In this document: positions 1-6,158 of the stretch, one piece after another
How the letters are laid out: each line of letters starts with the position of its first letter
Position numbering within the stretch: position 1 is the stretch's first letter
Assembly (NCBI GenBank): GCA_036266835.1
Contig: DATAXD010000037.1
Coordinates: 1-14,649, forward strand
From: Galbitalea sp036266835
GTDB lineage: Bacteria; Actinomycetota; Actinomycetes; Actinomycetales; Microbacteriaceae
Direction: 5' to 3'
Length of the DNA: 14,649 bases
The notes under the pieces: generated by a model
Databases searched by the model: none
Seen by the model: the letters and a program-made list of their open reading frames with translations, nothing else
What the model was told of the DNA's origin: nothing
Translations under genes and position numbers: made by a program

Positions 1-1
1 C

Positions 2-217
2 GACTCCGGACGTGAGCAGGCCGCCGCCGCGGTATACCCGATAGTCGTCTGGCTGATCGCCGACCCGAACCGACGCAGCGCACTCCGAGCCGCCATGAGC
101 GCCGACAAGCACATCGACCATCGCATCTTCGAGATCCACGACAACGGGGCATTCATCCGACGAGCAATCGGAGTGCCCACACTAACTAGCACCACTACGA
201 AAGGAGGTGAGCAATGA
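2..217 (+). CDS. 3' part of an unrecognised element gene (5' end off the window)
   Basis: An open frame runs from base 2 to a TGA at 215-217, giving 71 codons with the GC-rich third positions expected of coding DNA. The stop overlaps the next start as ATGA, with that gene's strong Shine-Dalgarno inside this frame, so the two are probably translationally coupled. The visible C-terminus has a short hydrophobic patch (PIVVWLIA), then a charged stretch with RRSALRAAM and DHRIFEIHDNG, and a Thr-rich tail. I do not recognise the family. Being upstream of an ArdA-like gene and an integrase, it is probably an accessory gene of the element, but no function can be given. Confidence 0.6.
   Translation, partial: DSGREQAAAAVYPIVVWLIADPNRRSALRAAMSADKHIDHRIFEIHDNGAFIRRAIGVPTLTSTTTKGGEQ
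201..210 (+). promoter_or_regulatory. Strong Shine-Dalgarno for the ArdA-like gene
   Basis: AAGGAGGTGA is a full-length anti-16S match, with ATG following at 214. It fixes the start of the downstream gene. It lies inside the end of the preceding frame, which supports coupled translation. Confidence 0.8.
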
Positions 218-654
218 ACCCAGAAACACCACAATCCCGTCCCGAACATAACGACGAACGCCGTCTCGGCGACGCCCTGCTGATGTTCAGCGCAATCGAC
301 AAACTCGGCTTCGGCTCAAGGGCACCCGACGTGCAAGCCCGCTGGCAAGAGGGGGTCGATCGCTACGGTACAGCGTTTGTTGCCTACCTCGGGTTCGAGC
401 GCGTCAATCCAGATGACCCCGAGGTGCTGCAGCACTTCGACATTGACTACGTCGCTACCTATTCAACTCAGAACGCCGCGATAGCCGCCTTTGTCGAAGA
501 CATGGGCTGGGCAACCGAGCGCGAGGAGTTCGGTCGTCTCCATCCAGAGACCGAGCTGTACCTCGCCTGGGACGTCAGCGAGATAGAAACGCGAATGGGC
601 GAGCTCTACGAGGTCGTCCAACTGAATGGCAAGACGATCGTCTTCTTGAGGTAG
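214..654 (+). CDS. ArdA-like small acidic protein (probable antirestriction protein, tentative)
   Basis: This is an acidic 146-aa protein with no signal peptide or membrane segment. Residues about 47-60 (YGTAFVAYLGF region), the aromatic segment DYVATYST near 77-85, the FVEDMGW stretch near 93-99 and the end (LYLAWDVSEIE ... IVFLR) follow the spacing of the middle and C-terminal parts of ArdA proteins. ArdA proteins mimic DNA and inhibit type I restriction enzymes as an element enters a new host. ArdA is usually about 165-170 aa, and the first domain seems reduced or replaced by a hydrophilic N-terminus. The start is set by a perfect Shine-Dalgarno and an ATGA overlap with the gene before. 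The position on an integrating element supports the idea. The family match is from memory of motifs and is weak, so an unrelated small acidic protein remains possible. Confidence 0.5.
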   Translation: MNPETPQSRPEHNDERRLGDALLMFSAIDKLGFGSRAPDVQARWQEGVDRYGTAFVAYLGFERVNPDDPEVLQHFDIDYVATYSTQNAAIAAFVEDMGWATEREEFGRLHPETELYLAWDVSEIETRMGELYEVVQLNGKTIVFLR

Positions 655-661
655 TTGACTG

Positions 662-781
662 ATGCAAATTCCACAACTAGCTGTCCGACCTGAATGTCTC
701 GACTTGTTCATTGAAGAGAGCTATCTTAAGGAGGCCAATCGGCCGAACGGCCCAAAACTGGTGGTTTATCAGCATTTTTAG
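662..781 (+). CDS. 39-aa small ORF between the ArdA-like gene and the integrase
   Basis: ATG at 662 follows GAGGT (648-652) with a 9-nt gap, and the frame ends with TAG at 779-781. It fills nearly all of the gap between the ArdA-like stop (654) and the integrase start (794), and the integrase Shine-Dalgarno follows at once. The peptide is soluble-looking and mixed in charge (it contains CLDLFIEESYLKEANRPNG and ends VVYQHF). I do not recognise it. Its place directly before a large serine recombinase would suit a regulator or directionality factor, but it is shorter than the factors I know. It could also be a chance frame. Confidence 0.4.
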   Translation: MQIPQLAVRPECLDLFIEESYLKEANRPNGPKLVVYQHF

Positions 782-793
782 GAAGGGAGGGAT

Positions 794-2710
794 TTGGAAA
801 CGACAACAGCAACTGAAGTCGATCGCCCGCTCGCCGTGAGCTACCTGCGTGTCTCGACGAAGGAACAGGCGGAGCGCGACGGCGATCCTGAGGGCTATTC
901 CATACCGGCCCAACGCGAAGCGAACAGGCGCAAAGCGGAGGCGCTCGGCGCACGTATCGTCGAAGAGTTCATCGACCGCGGCGAGTCGGCTCGCTCCGCC
1001 AATCGCCCCGAACTGCGTCGAATGCTTTCCTATGTGAAGGAAGCGCCGGTGGCGTATTGCATCGTGCACAAGGTTGACCGCCTGGCGCGCAACCGCGCCG
1101 ACGACGTCACGATCAACCTTGCGCTTGAGGCATCACGCGTTCGGCTAGTTTCCGCGACAGAGAACATAGACGAAACGCCCTCTGGCATGTTGCTGCACGG
1201 CATCATGAGTTCCATCGCCGAGTTCTACTCTCGCAATCTCGCCAACGAAGTACTGAAGGGAATGGGACAGAAGGCAAAGACCGGTGGAACCCCTGGCCGG
1301 GCACCCATGGGCTATCGCAACGCGGGCGTGGTGAACCAAGAGGGCCGCGAAGTTCGCACCGTCTTGGTAGATGAGCAGCGGGCACCACTAATCAAGTGGG
1401 CATTCGAACAGTACTCGACCGGGGACTGGACCCTCCGAAATCTGACAAAAGAGCTGGCGACTCGGGGCCTCATGTCTGCGCCCACCCCGGCGAGGCCGGG
1501 CAAGCTTGTGAACGCGACCCAACTGCACAAGATTCTGACCAACCCCTATTACTGCGGCGTGGTCCAATTTCAGGGAGTCTCCTACCCCGGGCGCCACGAG
1601 CCCTTGATCTCGTCGGCGTGCTGGGAACGAGTGCAAGACGTATTGAAGGCACACGTCGTGGGTGAAAAATCACGCGATCATCCCCACTACTTGAAGAGCA
1701 CCCTGGTCTGTGGCACGTGTGGCAGTCGCATGCTCGTGCAGAACACGATCAATCGGCACGGCAATCTCTACGAGTACTTCATCTGCAGCGGACGACACGA
1801 AAGGCGGACGAATTGCAAGCGGCGTGCCGTGAGCGTGGCGCTCATCGAGAGGAAAGTCACCGAACTCTACTTGCGGTACGCGTTGGCACCGGAACTTCGG
1901 GCGCAGATTCACGACACGTTGCACAGCGAACTCGAAGTGGAGATGAAAGACACCAAGCAGCTAAAACATGACCTCACTGTCGAGCAAGCTCGCCTCCGAG
2001 CGCGCAGCAAGAAACTGCTCGACAGCCACCTCGATGGCGCAGTTCCCGCTGACTTGTACGCGGCAGAGCAAGTGTCGATCTCTCGACAACTCGCTTCCGT
2101 CGAAGAACGCCTCTCGACATTGTCTATCCATTTCGACACGGTCCACGAAAGCCTCACTGTGGCTCTCGAGCTCTCAGAAAACTGTTACGAGGCCTATCGC
2201 CGCGCACCAGATGCTCTGCGGCGGCGCTTCAATCAAGCGTTCTTCGTGGAGATACGAATTGACGAGGACGAGGAACTGTCCGCCGACCTCGCTGAACCAT
2301 TCGAGCTCCTCACTGAAGCGAGCATTGGCGGGAGCCCCAGAACAGAGGTCCGGCACACAAAACCCTCGACCGAAAAGCATTCGGTCGAGGGTTGTAGACA
2401 AGCACTTTTGGTGCCCCTAGGGGGACTCGAACCCCCAACCGTTTCCTTAGGACGGAACTGCTCTTCCATTGAGCTACAGAGGCTGGCGGGTACGAGTTTA
2501 GCGAGTCGCTCGTGGGTGGGGTCTCGATACGCCGTGCTACGCACGGCTACTCGACCGGCGGTATGGGGTTCGAGGCGCCGCTACTCGTCAGACTTCCAGA
2601 GGATGTGCGTAATCGGCCCAGCCTCAGCCTTTGCCTCGATGAACGCGCAAGACTCCTGGAGCAGCTGCTCGAGAATCGGCACATCCACATCGCTGAGCCG
2701 CTTGATGTAG
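794..2710 (+). CDS. Large serine recombinase (element integrase), C-terminus extended into host tRNA DNA
   Basis: The enzyme cuts and joins attachment sites through a serine-DNA link to integrate and, with a partner factor, excise the element. TTG at 794 follows GGAAGGGAGG, and an in-frame stop at 779-781 rules out an earlier start. The catalytic domain covers residues about 13-150: YLRVSTKEQ with catalytic Ser21, and DRLARN. The recombinase domain follows (PMGY near 170, NPYYCGVV near 249). A zinc ribbon uses Cys306, Cys309, Cys331 and Cys341, and a coiled coil lies at about 375-445. Family similarity fades near residue 520. From residue 539 to 563 the frame is the antisense of the tRNA, and from about 597 to 638 the antisense of the DUF1801 gene. 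The 638-aa length is therefore an integration product. The natural protein is probably 520-550 aa with a different tail in the circular form. Confidence 0.9.
   Translation: METTTATEVDRPLAVSYLRVSTKEQAERDGDPEGYSIPAQREANRRKAEALGARIVEEFIDRGESARSANRPELRRMLSYVKEAPVAYCIVHKVDRLARNRADDVTINLALEASRVRLVSATENIDETPSGMLLHGIMSSIAEFYSRNLANEVLKGMGQKAKTGGTPGRAPMGYRNAGVVNQEGREVRTVLVDEQRAPLIKWAFEQYSTGDWTLRNLTKELATRGLMSAPTPARPGKLVNATQLHKILTNPYYCGVVQFQGVSYPGRHEPLISSACWERVQDVLKAHVVGEKSRDHPHYLKSTLVCGTCGSRMLVQNTINRHGNLYEYFICSGRHERRTNCKRRAVSVALIERKVTELYLRYALAPELRAQIHDTLHSELEVEMKDTKQLKHDLTVEQARLRARSKKLLDSHLDGAVPADLYAAEQVSISRQLASVEERLSTLSIHFDTVHESLTVALELSENCYEAYRRAPDALRRRFNQAFFVEIRIDEDEELSADLAEPFELLTEASIGGSPRTEVRHTKPSTEKHSVEGCRQALLVPLGGLEPPTVSLGRNCSSIELQRLAGTSLASRSWVGSRYAVLRTATRPAVWGSRRRYSSDFQRMCVIGPASAFASMNAQDSWSSCSRIGTSTSLSRLM
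2355..2393 (-). terminator. Intrinsic terminator of the tRNA-Arg transcript
   Basis: A perfect 14-bp inverted repeat (2361-2374 with 2380-2393, 5-nt loop) is followed on the minus strand by TTTT at 2362-2359 and then GTGTG. It lies about 16 nt past the tRNA CCA end and has no T-run in the plus direction, so it serves the tRNA. It is on the element side of the tRNA and inside the integrase reading frame, encoding about residues 523-533. Confidence 0.75.
2409..2483 (-). tRNA. tRNA-Arg (anticodon CCT), with encoded CCA
   Basis: On the minus strand the acceptor GCCTCTG pairs with TAGGGGC, with G-T wobbles. The D arm is GCTC/GAGC, the anticodon stem carries loop GTCCTAA with CCT at 2451-2449, and the T arm is GGGGG-TTCGAGT-CCCCC. 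Discriminator A is followed by a genomic CCA at 2411-2409. The outermost anticodon-stem pair appears mismatched (G-A). The anticodon reads AGG, a rare arginine codon in GC-rich genomes. The 3' end faces the element, which makes this gene the likely attachment target, and the present copy is structurally complete after integration. Confidence 0.93.
2495..2500 (-). promoter_or_regulatory. Possible -10 box for tRNA-Arg
   Basis: TAAACT on the minus strand sits 11 nt before the mature tRNA 5' end, leaving room for a short leader. No good -35 is visible at 17-18 bp, and that position falls on the edge of the dispersed repeat at 2520-2556. Confidence 0.4.
2520..2556. repeat. Dispersed palindromic repeat, copy A
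   Basis: The element begins GGTCTCGATACGC and ends GCTACTCGACC. Between these is a 7-bp hairpin, GCCGTGC (2531-2537) with GCACGGC (2541-2547) and a TAC loop. Both ends recur exactly in copy B at 6366-6406, in the opposite orientation and around a different hairpin. It lies between the 3' end of the DUF1801 gene and the tRNA. There is no T-run, so it is not a standard terminator. It resembles REP-type intergenic elements. Confidence 0.7.
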
Positions 2711-3024
2711 AGGCAGTATCCCGTCAGCGAATGCGTGCCCAACTGAGCCAGCAGGCCCGCATACCGCGCGGTCCCATCCATCACATAGACGGTGATCTTG
2801 TTCTTCCTCGGATAGAAACCGATCATCATCGCGTCGCCCTCGCGACCACTGTCGTACTTGTAGTGGTAGGTACCGAACCCGATCGTCCCGACATTCCAGA
2901 GTTGCGGCTCGCGGCCGCTGATCCGCTGCATCACTTCGATCAGCGTCTGGGTGTCCTTCACGAGCTGCTCATCGTCCAGTGACGCGATGTAGTCCTCGAC
3001 CGAAGTCTCGTCAGCGGTTGCCAT
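2581..3024 (-). CDS. DUF1801 (YdhG-like) protein
   Basis: This soluble 147-aa protein carries the DUF1801 signature: VGTIGFGTYHYKYDSG near residues 45-60, then GFYPRKNKITVYVMDG near 69-84, and CLYIKRLSDVD near 103-113. The family is widespread and small, and its biochemical role is not well established. The fold is related to iron-sulfur-free YdhG-like proteins. ATG at 3024 is preceded at some distance by AAAGG. It starts 7 nt after the lipoprotein gene stop on the same strand, so the two probably form one transcript. The last 130 bp are also covered in antisense by the run-on integrase frame, which is an artefact of integration. Confidence 0.85.
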   Translation of the reverse strand: MATADETSVEDYIASLDDEQLVKDTQTLIEVMQRISGREPQLWNVGTIGFGTYHYKYDSGREGDAMMIGFYPRKNKITVYVMDGTARYAGLLAQLGTHSLTGYCLYIKRLSDVDVPILEQLLQESCAFIEAKAEAGPITHILWKSDE

Positions 3025-3031
3025 CAGATCG

Positions 3032-3412
3032 TCAGCCTTTCACAACATCCACAGTGAAGGTCACCCACTGGATGCCGCCCTGCTTGTTCTTGAGGACGAC
3101 CTTCGTCTCGCCGACTTTCAGCGGCGTGATGCCCGGATTGAACTTTGCGGAATACGTCTTGTAGCCGCGGGTGAACTTCGCGATCGACGGATCGCTGGCG
3201 ACCGCCGTGTAGCTGGTGACGCTCAGCGAACCGGTCGTGATGTTGAGGGTGGTGTCGAGGGGCAGCTTCACCGTCGCGCCCTGCAGGCTGGCGGCGCTAC
3301 GAGTGATGGGCTCCACGGCCGGATGAGTGGCGGGCGAGCATCCGGCAAGGAGCCCGACGACGAGAACGGCAGCGGATGTTGGCACGAGAATCCGGCGGGT
3401 GAGCGAGTTCAT
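3032..3412 (-). CDS. Secreted lipoprotein with an Ig-like domain
   Basis: This 126-aa protein has an RR-containing N-region, a hydrophobic core and the lipobox LLAGC with Cys25, so it should be lipidated and held on the outer face of the membrane. The mature part is a single beta-rich domain (about residues 45-124), with TTGSLSVTSYTAVASDPSI, a repeated GYKTYSAKF, and the closing pattern VGETKVVLKN ... WVTFTVDVV. This looks like a bacterial Ig-like or chagasin-type (I42 protease inhibitor) sandwich, but the inhibitor loops are not clear enough to assign function. ATG at 3412 is chosen because the signal peptide starts there. The frame extends further upstream without signal or coding character. 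It leads the pair with DUF1801. Confidence 0.75.
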   Translation of the reverse strand: MNSLTRRILVPTSAAVLVVGLLAGCSPATHPAVEPITRSAASLQGATVKLPLDTTLNITTGSLSVTSYTAVASDPSIAKFTRGYKTYSAKFNPGITPLKVGETKVVLKNKQGGIQWVTFTVDVVKG

Positions 3413-3504
3413 CCCGCTAGTGTCGCAGGCGCCCGATCCCGCGTCGAGGCGGTGCGCCCGCAACGCGCCGTGCGCAAGCCCCTGCAGCCGAATCGCGATG
3501 GTAT

Positions 3505-3510
3505 TAACGT
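3505..3510 (+). promoter_or_regulatory. Leaderless-type -10 box TAACGT
   Basis: TAACGT is followed by 7 nt and then GTG at 3518, the same geometry as the other TANNNT boxes in this window. It favours 3518 as the start of the six-TM protein. Confidence 0.4.
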
Positions 3511-3517
3511 GTCCTTC

Positions 3518-4144
3518 GTGCAAGGCGAAGCGGTTCGGGTGCGGACGAGTGTGCGCATCACGATTGCCGCGTGGATCGTCATCCTGATTCTCACCGCCGC
3601 ATTCCAGCTCTATCGCGGGGATGCGATCGCCGACGGCATCGTCTTTCTCAGCATGGCGGTCGCCCTGATCATCGGCGAGACCGGCATTCTGCGCGGGCTC
3701 GATGGGCGGATGCTCAAGCCGCGTCGACTCGTGGTGGCAATCATCCTCGCGGTCGACGCCGTCGTGCTGGTCCTCACGCCACGGCACGGTTACGCCGACG
3801 GGCTCGCAATCGCGGTCACCGGCGTGCTCGTGTTTCTCGTCGCCTGGCCGAACGAAAAACCGGCGGATGAGGACACCGGCTCGGCGGCGTCGCGCGCGCC
3901 GTGGACCCCGCGCCTCACCCGCGCCGCGATCGCGTGGGCGATCCTCGGCATCGCGTTCTGCTTCTGGGAACTCGCGATGTACTTTCTCGGCTACGGGCAG
4001 GACGGCCGCACCGCATTCCCGGCGCTGTCGGACATCCTTGATCCGGTGCTCGACAACCCGATCGGGCGTCTCCTGGGTGCGGCGGCATGGCTCGCCGGCG
4101 GCTTCGCCCTGATGCGTCGCGGACGCGGACGGACCTCGGCATGA
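3518..4144 (+). CDS. Six-TM membrane protein of unknown function
   Basis: This 208-aa protein has about six hydrophobic segments: ITIAAWIVILILTAAF, GIVFLSMAVALIIGE, VVAIILAVDAVVLVL, AIAVTGVLVFLVAW, AIAWAILGIAFCFWELAMYF and LLGAAAWLAGGFALM. A hydrophilic loop (NEKPADEDTGSAASRA) separates the first four from the last two. GTG at 3518 is preferred because of the TAACGT box 7 nt upstream. GTGs at 3509, 3539 and 3551 are alternatives, and no good Shine-Dalgarno is present. The stop overlaps the next start (ATGA, 4141-4144), so it is coupled to the DUF6186-like gene. The family is not recognised. Confidence 0.7.
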   Translation: MQGEAVRVRTSVRITIAAWIVILILTAAFQLYRGDAIADGIVFLSMAVALIIGETGILRGLDGRMLKPRRLVVAIILAVDAVVLVLTPRHGYADGLAIAVTGVLVFLVAWPNEKPADEDTGSAASRAPWTPRLTRAAIAWAILGIAFCFWELAMYFLGYGQDGRTAFPALSDILDPVLDNPIGRLLGAAAWLAGGFALMRRGRGRTSA

Positions 4145-4359
4145 TCGGCATCATCGGCTTCGCTGTCGAGGGAATCTGGATCGTCGTCCTAGTGATCTGG
4201 GGCTTCCGCGATCGCTACCGCTTTGCGACCTTCGGCGAACTCCTCGACCGGGTCATGTCGACGCGCGCCGCCCGCATCTGTATCCTCACCTTCTGGTGGT
4301 GGCTCGGATGGCACTTCTTCTTTGCACAGACCGTCGACCCGGCCGTCGTGGGGCGCTGA
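4141..4359 (+). CDS. DUF6186-like small membrane protein
   Basis: This 72-aa protein has an N-terminal membrane segment (IIGFAVEGIWIVVLVIWGF) and a C-terminal one (ICILTFWWWLGWHFFFA). The ending STRAARICILTFWWWLGWHF matches the 'R..R...L..W.WLGWHFF' signature I associate with the actinobacterial DUF6186 family. Function is unknown. The ATG overlaps the previous stop by 4 nt and is preferred to an upstream GTG-type frame start that would lie inside the six-TM gene. The two membrane proteins are therefore translated together and may interact. Confidence 0.7.
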   Translation: MIGIIGFAVEGIWIVVLVIWGFRDRYRFATFGELLDRVMSTRAARICILTFWWWLGWHFFFAQTVDPAVVGR

Positions 4360-4382
4360 ACAGCGAGAGGGAAGGAATCGAG

Positions 4383-4712
4383 ATGGCCAACTTCGACGAT
4401 GTGGTGCGCATTGCGCTCGGGCTGCCCGACACGGAGCGGGTGAAGGACACGTTCAAAGTGAACGGGCGCAACTTCGTGGCCGTGTACCCGGAGAAGATCG
4501 ACCCGAAGAAAGCGCGAGTGCCGAACTACGGCGCCATCCTGGTCTGGATCGCCGACCTCGATGAAAAGGCGGCCTACCTGCAGAGCGATCCGACGAAGTT
4601 CTTCACGACCGACCATTACAACGGGTATCCGGCGGTGCTGGTATGGCTGGATGGGCTCGGCGATGAGGAACTCACGCAACTGCTCACCGAGGCGTGGACG
4701 ATTCGGGCTTAA
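4383..4712 (+). CDS. MmcQ/YjbR family protein
   Basis: This 109-aa soluble protein opens with FDDVVRIALGLPDTERVKDTF, has a middle strand GRNFVAVYPEKI, and ends with FFTTDHYNGYPAVLVWLDG and ELLTEAW-type sequence (ELTQLLTEAWTIRA). This is the MmcQ/YjbR (CyaY-like fold) pattern. Members are called DNA-binding by homology to YjbR, but their cellular role is poorly defined. ATG at 4383 follows GGGAAGGA with good spacing. It lies 23 nt after the DUF6186-like gene on the same strand and may share its transcript. Confidence 0.88.
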   Translation: MANFDDVVRIALGLPDTERVKDTFKVNGRNFVAVYPEKIDPKKARVPNYGAILVWIADLDEKAAYLQSDPTKFFTTDHYNGYPAVLVWLDGLGDEELTQLLTEAWTIRA

Positions 4713-4791
4713 CTGCCGATCGACCCGGCCAGCTCAACGCACTAACCTCGGGAAGTGAGGATGGCTCCGTACAGTCATCCGAGGGGGACGG

Positions 4792-5529
4792 ATGCGAGCG
4801 AACCGGCGAGTGTGGCTCGGCACCGTTGCCGCGGTGGCGGTTGCGGTCCTCGCGCTGAGCGGATGCTCGTCCAACTCGCCGAAAACGCTGTCCGGCGTCG
4901 TCGGCACCGGAACTTTGCAACCGGCCGCCGGATCCGTCATGTCGGCGCGCTTCGAAATCGTCGCCGATCCGTCATCCAAGGCGCTCGTCGTCAAGCTAGT
5001 CGGCCTTAAAGGCAAACCGAAGTCCGAGATCGACCTCAACCTCAGCAGTCAGCGGGTCGCGGCTGGCGACAGTTGCGCGCCGGGTGGCATCACGCTTGGG
5101 CTTGGGCGAATCTCGTCGAAACCTAACCAGTCGTTCTCGCTGCCAACGGCGACGGCCGGCGGTCCGAGCTGGCAAAACCCGAGCTTCCTGCGTGACGCAA
5201 CTCTCACCGAGGAAAAGCTCGGCACGAACTGCGGCAGCTACCTGCTTGCGGCCTATGCGCCGCTGAAATGGACGATCGGTGACATCCGCCCCGATATCAA
5301 GGTCTCGGATGGCGGATCCCGCGTCGGCGCACGCGGAACCGTCATCGAGGAAAACGGTGCACTCCGCTCCTACACGGTCGTCGCTGGCGATAATTTCAGC
5401 TCGATCGGCGAGCGTTTCCACATCACCGTCGACGACATCTACTACCTGAACCCCGCACGATCACCAAGCCCCGAGGATCCGAACGTCGAGATCGGCGAAG
5501 TGCTGAACCTGAGCAAGGCGCACCGCTAG
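4792..5529 (+). CDS. LysM-domain lipoprotein
   Basis: This 245-aa protein has a signal peptide (RANRRVWLG, then an Ala/Val-rich core) and lipobox LSGC with Cys25, so it is probably a membrane-anchored surface protein. A central domain of about 150 residues, with Cys pairs near residues 95 and 148 that could form a disulfide, is not recognised. The C-terminal LysM motif at about 193-240 (SYTVVAGDNFSSIGERF ... IYYLNP ... VEIGEVLNL) should bind peptidoglycan. ATG at 4792 follows GAGGGGGACGG. It converges with the HNH gene, only 17 nt away, with a small GC hairpin between. Confidence 0.85.
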   Translation: MRANRRVWLGTVAAVAVAVLALSGCSSNSPKTLSGVVGTGTLQPAAGSVMSARFEIVADPSSKALVVKLVGLKGKPKSEIDLNLSSQRVAAGDSCAPGGITLGLGRISSKPNQSFSLPTATAGGPSWQNPSFLRDATLTEEKLGTNCGSYLLAAYAPLKWTIGDIRPDIKVSDGGSRVGARGTVIEENGALRSYTVVAGDNFSSIGERFHITVDDIYYLNPARSPSPEDPNVEIGEVLNLSKAHR

Positions 5530-5546
5530 CCGAAACCAACCCCGCG

Positions 5547-6044
5547 CTACGCGGCAGGCGCCAGGAACTCGTCCCAGATCGGATCGGCGCGCTCGACTCC
5601 GCGAACGAGCCAGGTCGCACCGTGCGGCGGACGCGGACGGACTTTGAGAGTCCAGCGCATCTCGCTCGGCGTGCGATCGCCCTTCAGGTTGTTGCAGCTG
5701 AGGCAGCAGGCGACGAGGTTCTCCCACGAGTCCTTGCCGCCCCGCGAGCGCGGAAGCACGTGGTCGATCGTTCCCGCCGAACCGCCGCAGTATCCGCAGC
5801 GGTGCGCATCACGGCGAAGCACTCCGCGACGCGAAACGGGAACGTTGCGCCCACTCGGGATATGCACGTACCGACGAAGGATGATCACCGACGGACGATC
5901 CCAGAAACGATCAGAACCGTAAACCGGATGCTCGTCGTCGCTCGCCACGATCGTCGCCTTCTCGTTCAGCACGAGCACGATGGCTCGCTTGAACGACACG
6001 ACAGCCAGCGGCTCGTACCCGGCATTGAGGACCAGTGTGCGCAT
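5547..6044 (-). CDS. HNH endonuclease family protein
   Basis: This 165-aa protein starts MRTLVLNAGYEPLAVVSFKRA, the N-terminal signature of a common actinobacterial HNH family. The nuclease site has zinc ligands Cys83 and Cys86 (CGYC), the catalytic pair Asp94-His95 (TIDHVLPRSRGG), Asn109, and the second zinc pair Cys114 and Cys117 (CLSCNNLK). All key residues are present, so a metal-dependent nuclease activity is likely, but its target is unknown. It is a common single-copy chromosomal gene and not part of an obvious mobile intron. ATG at 6044 follows GAAAGGA with good spacing and is preferred to a start 27 nt upstream. Confidence 0.9.
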   Translation of the reverse strand: MRTLVLNAGYEPLAVVSFKRAIVLVLNEKATIVASDDEHPVYGSDRFWDRPSVIILRRYVHIPSGRNVPVSRRGVLRRDAHRCGYCGGSAGTIDHVLPRSRGGKDSWENLVACCLSCNNLKGDRTPSEMRWTLKVRPRPPHGATWLVRGVERADPIWDEFLAPAA

Positions 6045-6125
6045 TGCGAATCCTTTCGACGGAGCCTGCACGGCTTGCAGGCGATCGAATGCACCTCGGG
6101 TTTTTCGAGACGAGAGTCAGCGGTC

Positions 6126-6158
6126 AAAGAAAAAGGCACCGTCTTTTCGACAGTGCCT
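6126..6158 (-). terminator. Intrinsic terminator reading leftwards
   Basis: A hairpin pairs 6134-6143 with 6149-6158 (10 positions, one C-A mismatch, 5-nt loop). On the minus strand it runs directly into TTTTTCTTT. It lies about 260 nt past the NlpC/P60 stop and 80 nt before the HNH start. It either ends a long 3' UTR of the NlpC/P60 gene or a separate short transcript from the region between. Confidence 0.8.

Larger units (their letters stand above)
1..2412. mobile_element. Right end of an integrated element (ICE, prophage or island), left end outside the window
   Basis: A closely packed plus-strand block of four ORFs, ending in a large serine recombinase, stops at the 3' end of a tRNA-Arg gene. 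That is the usual layout of an element integrated at a tRNA 3' end. The block is visibly less GC-rich than the DNA right of the tRNA, especially within the recombinase, which fits foreign origin. An ArdA-like gene is typical cargo of conjugative elements and phages. The right boundary is given as the tRNA discriminator base, but the true crossover could lie anywhere from about 2355 to within the tRNA. No transfer, replication or structural gene is visible, so ICE, prophage and small island cannot be told apart. Confidence 0.75.

Noticed and set aside
2233..2544. Minus-strand 103-aa frame containing the tRNA
   Set aside because: It covers the tRNA and the antisense of the integrase, has no gene-like composition, and is explained by both.
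3032..3787. Long 251-aa minus frame as the full lipoprotein gene
   Set aside because: The first 125 codons are antisense to the six-TM gene and lack coding character, while the signal peptide and lipobox place the start at 3412.
5542..5554. CCGCG-CTA-CGCGG hairpin between the LysM and HNH genes as a terminator
   Set aside because: Only 5 bp with no T-run on either strand, and it contains the HNH stop codon. It may slow polymerase but cannot be called.
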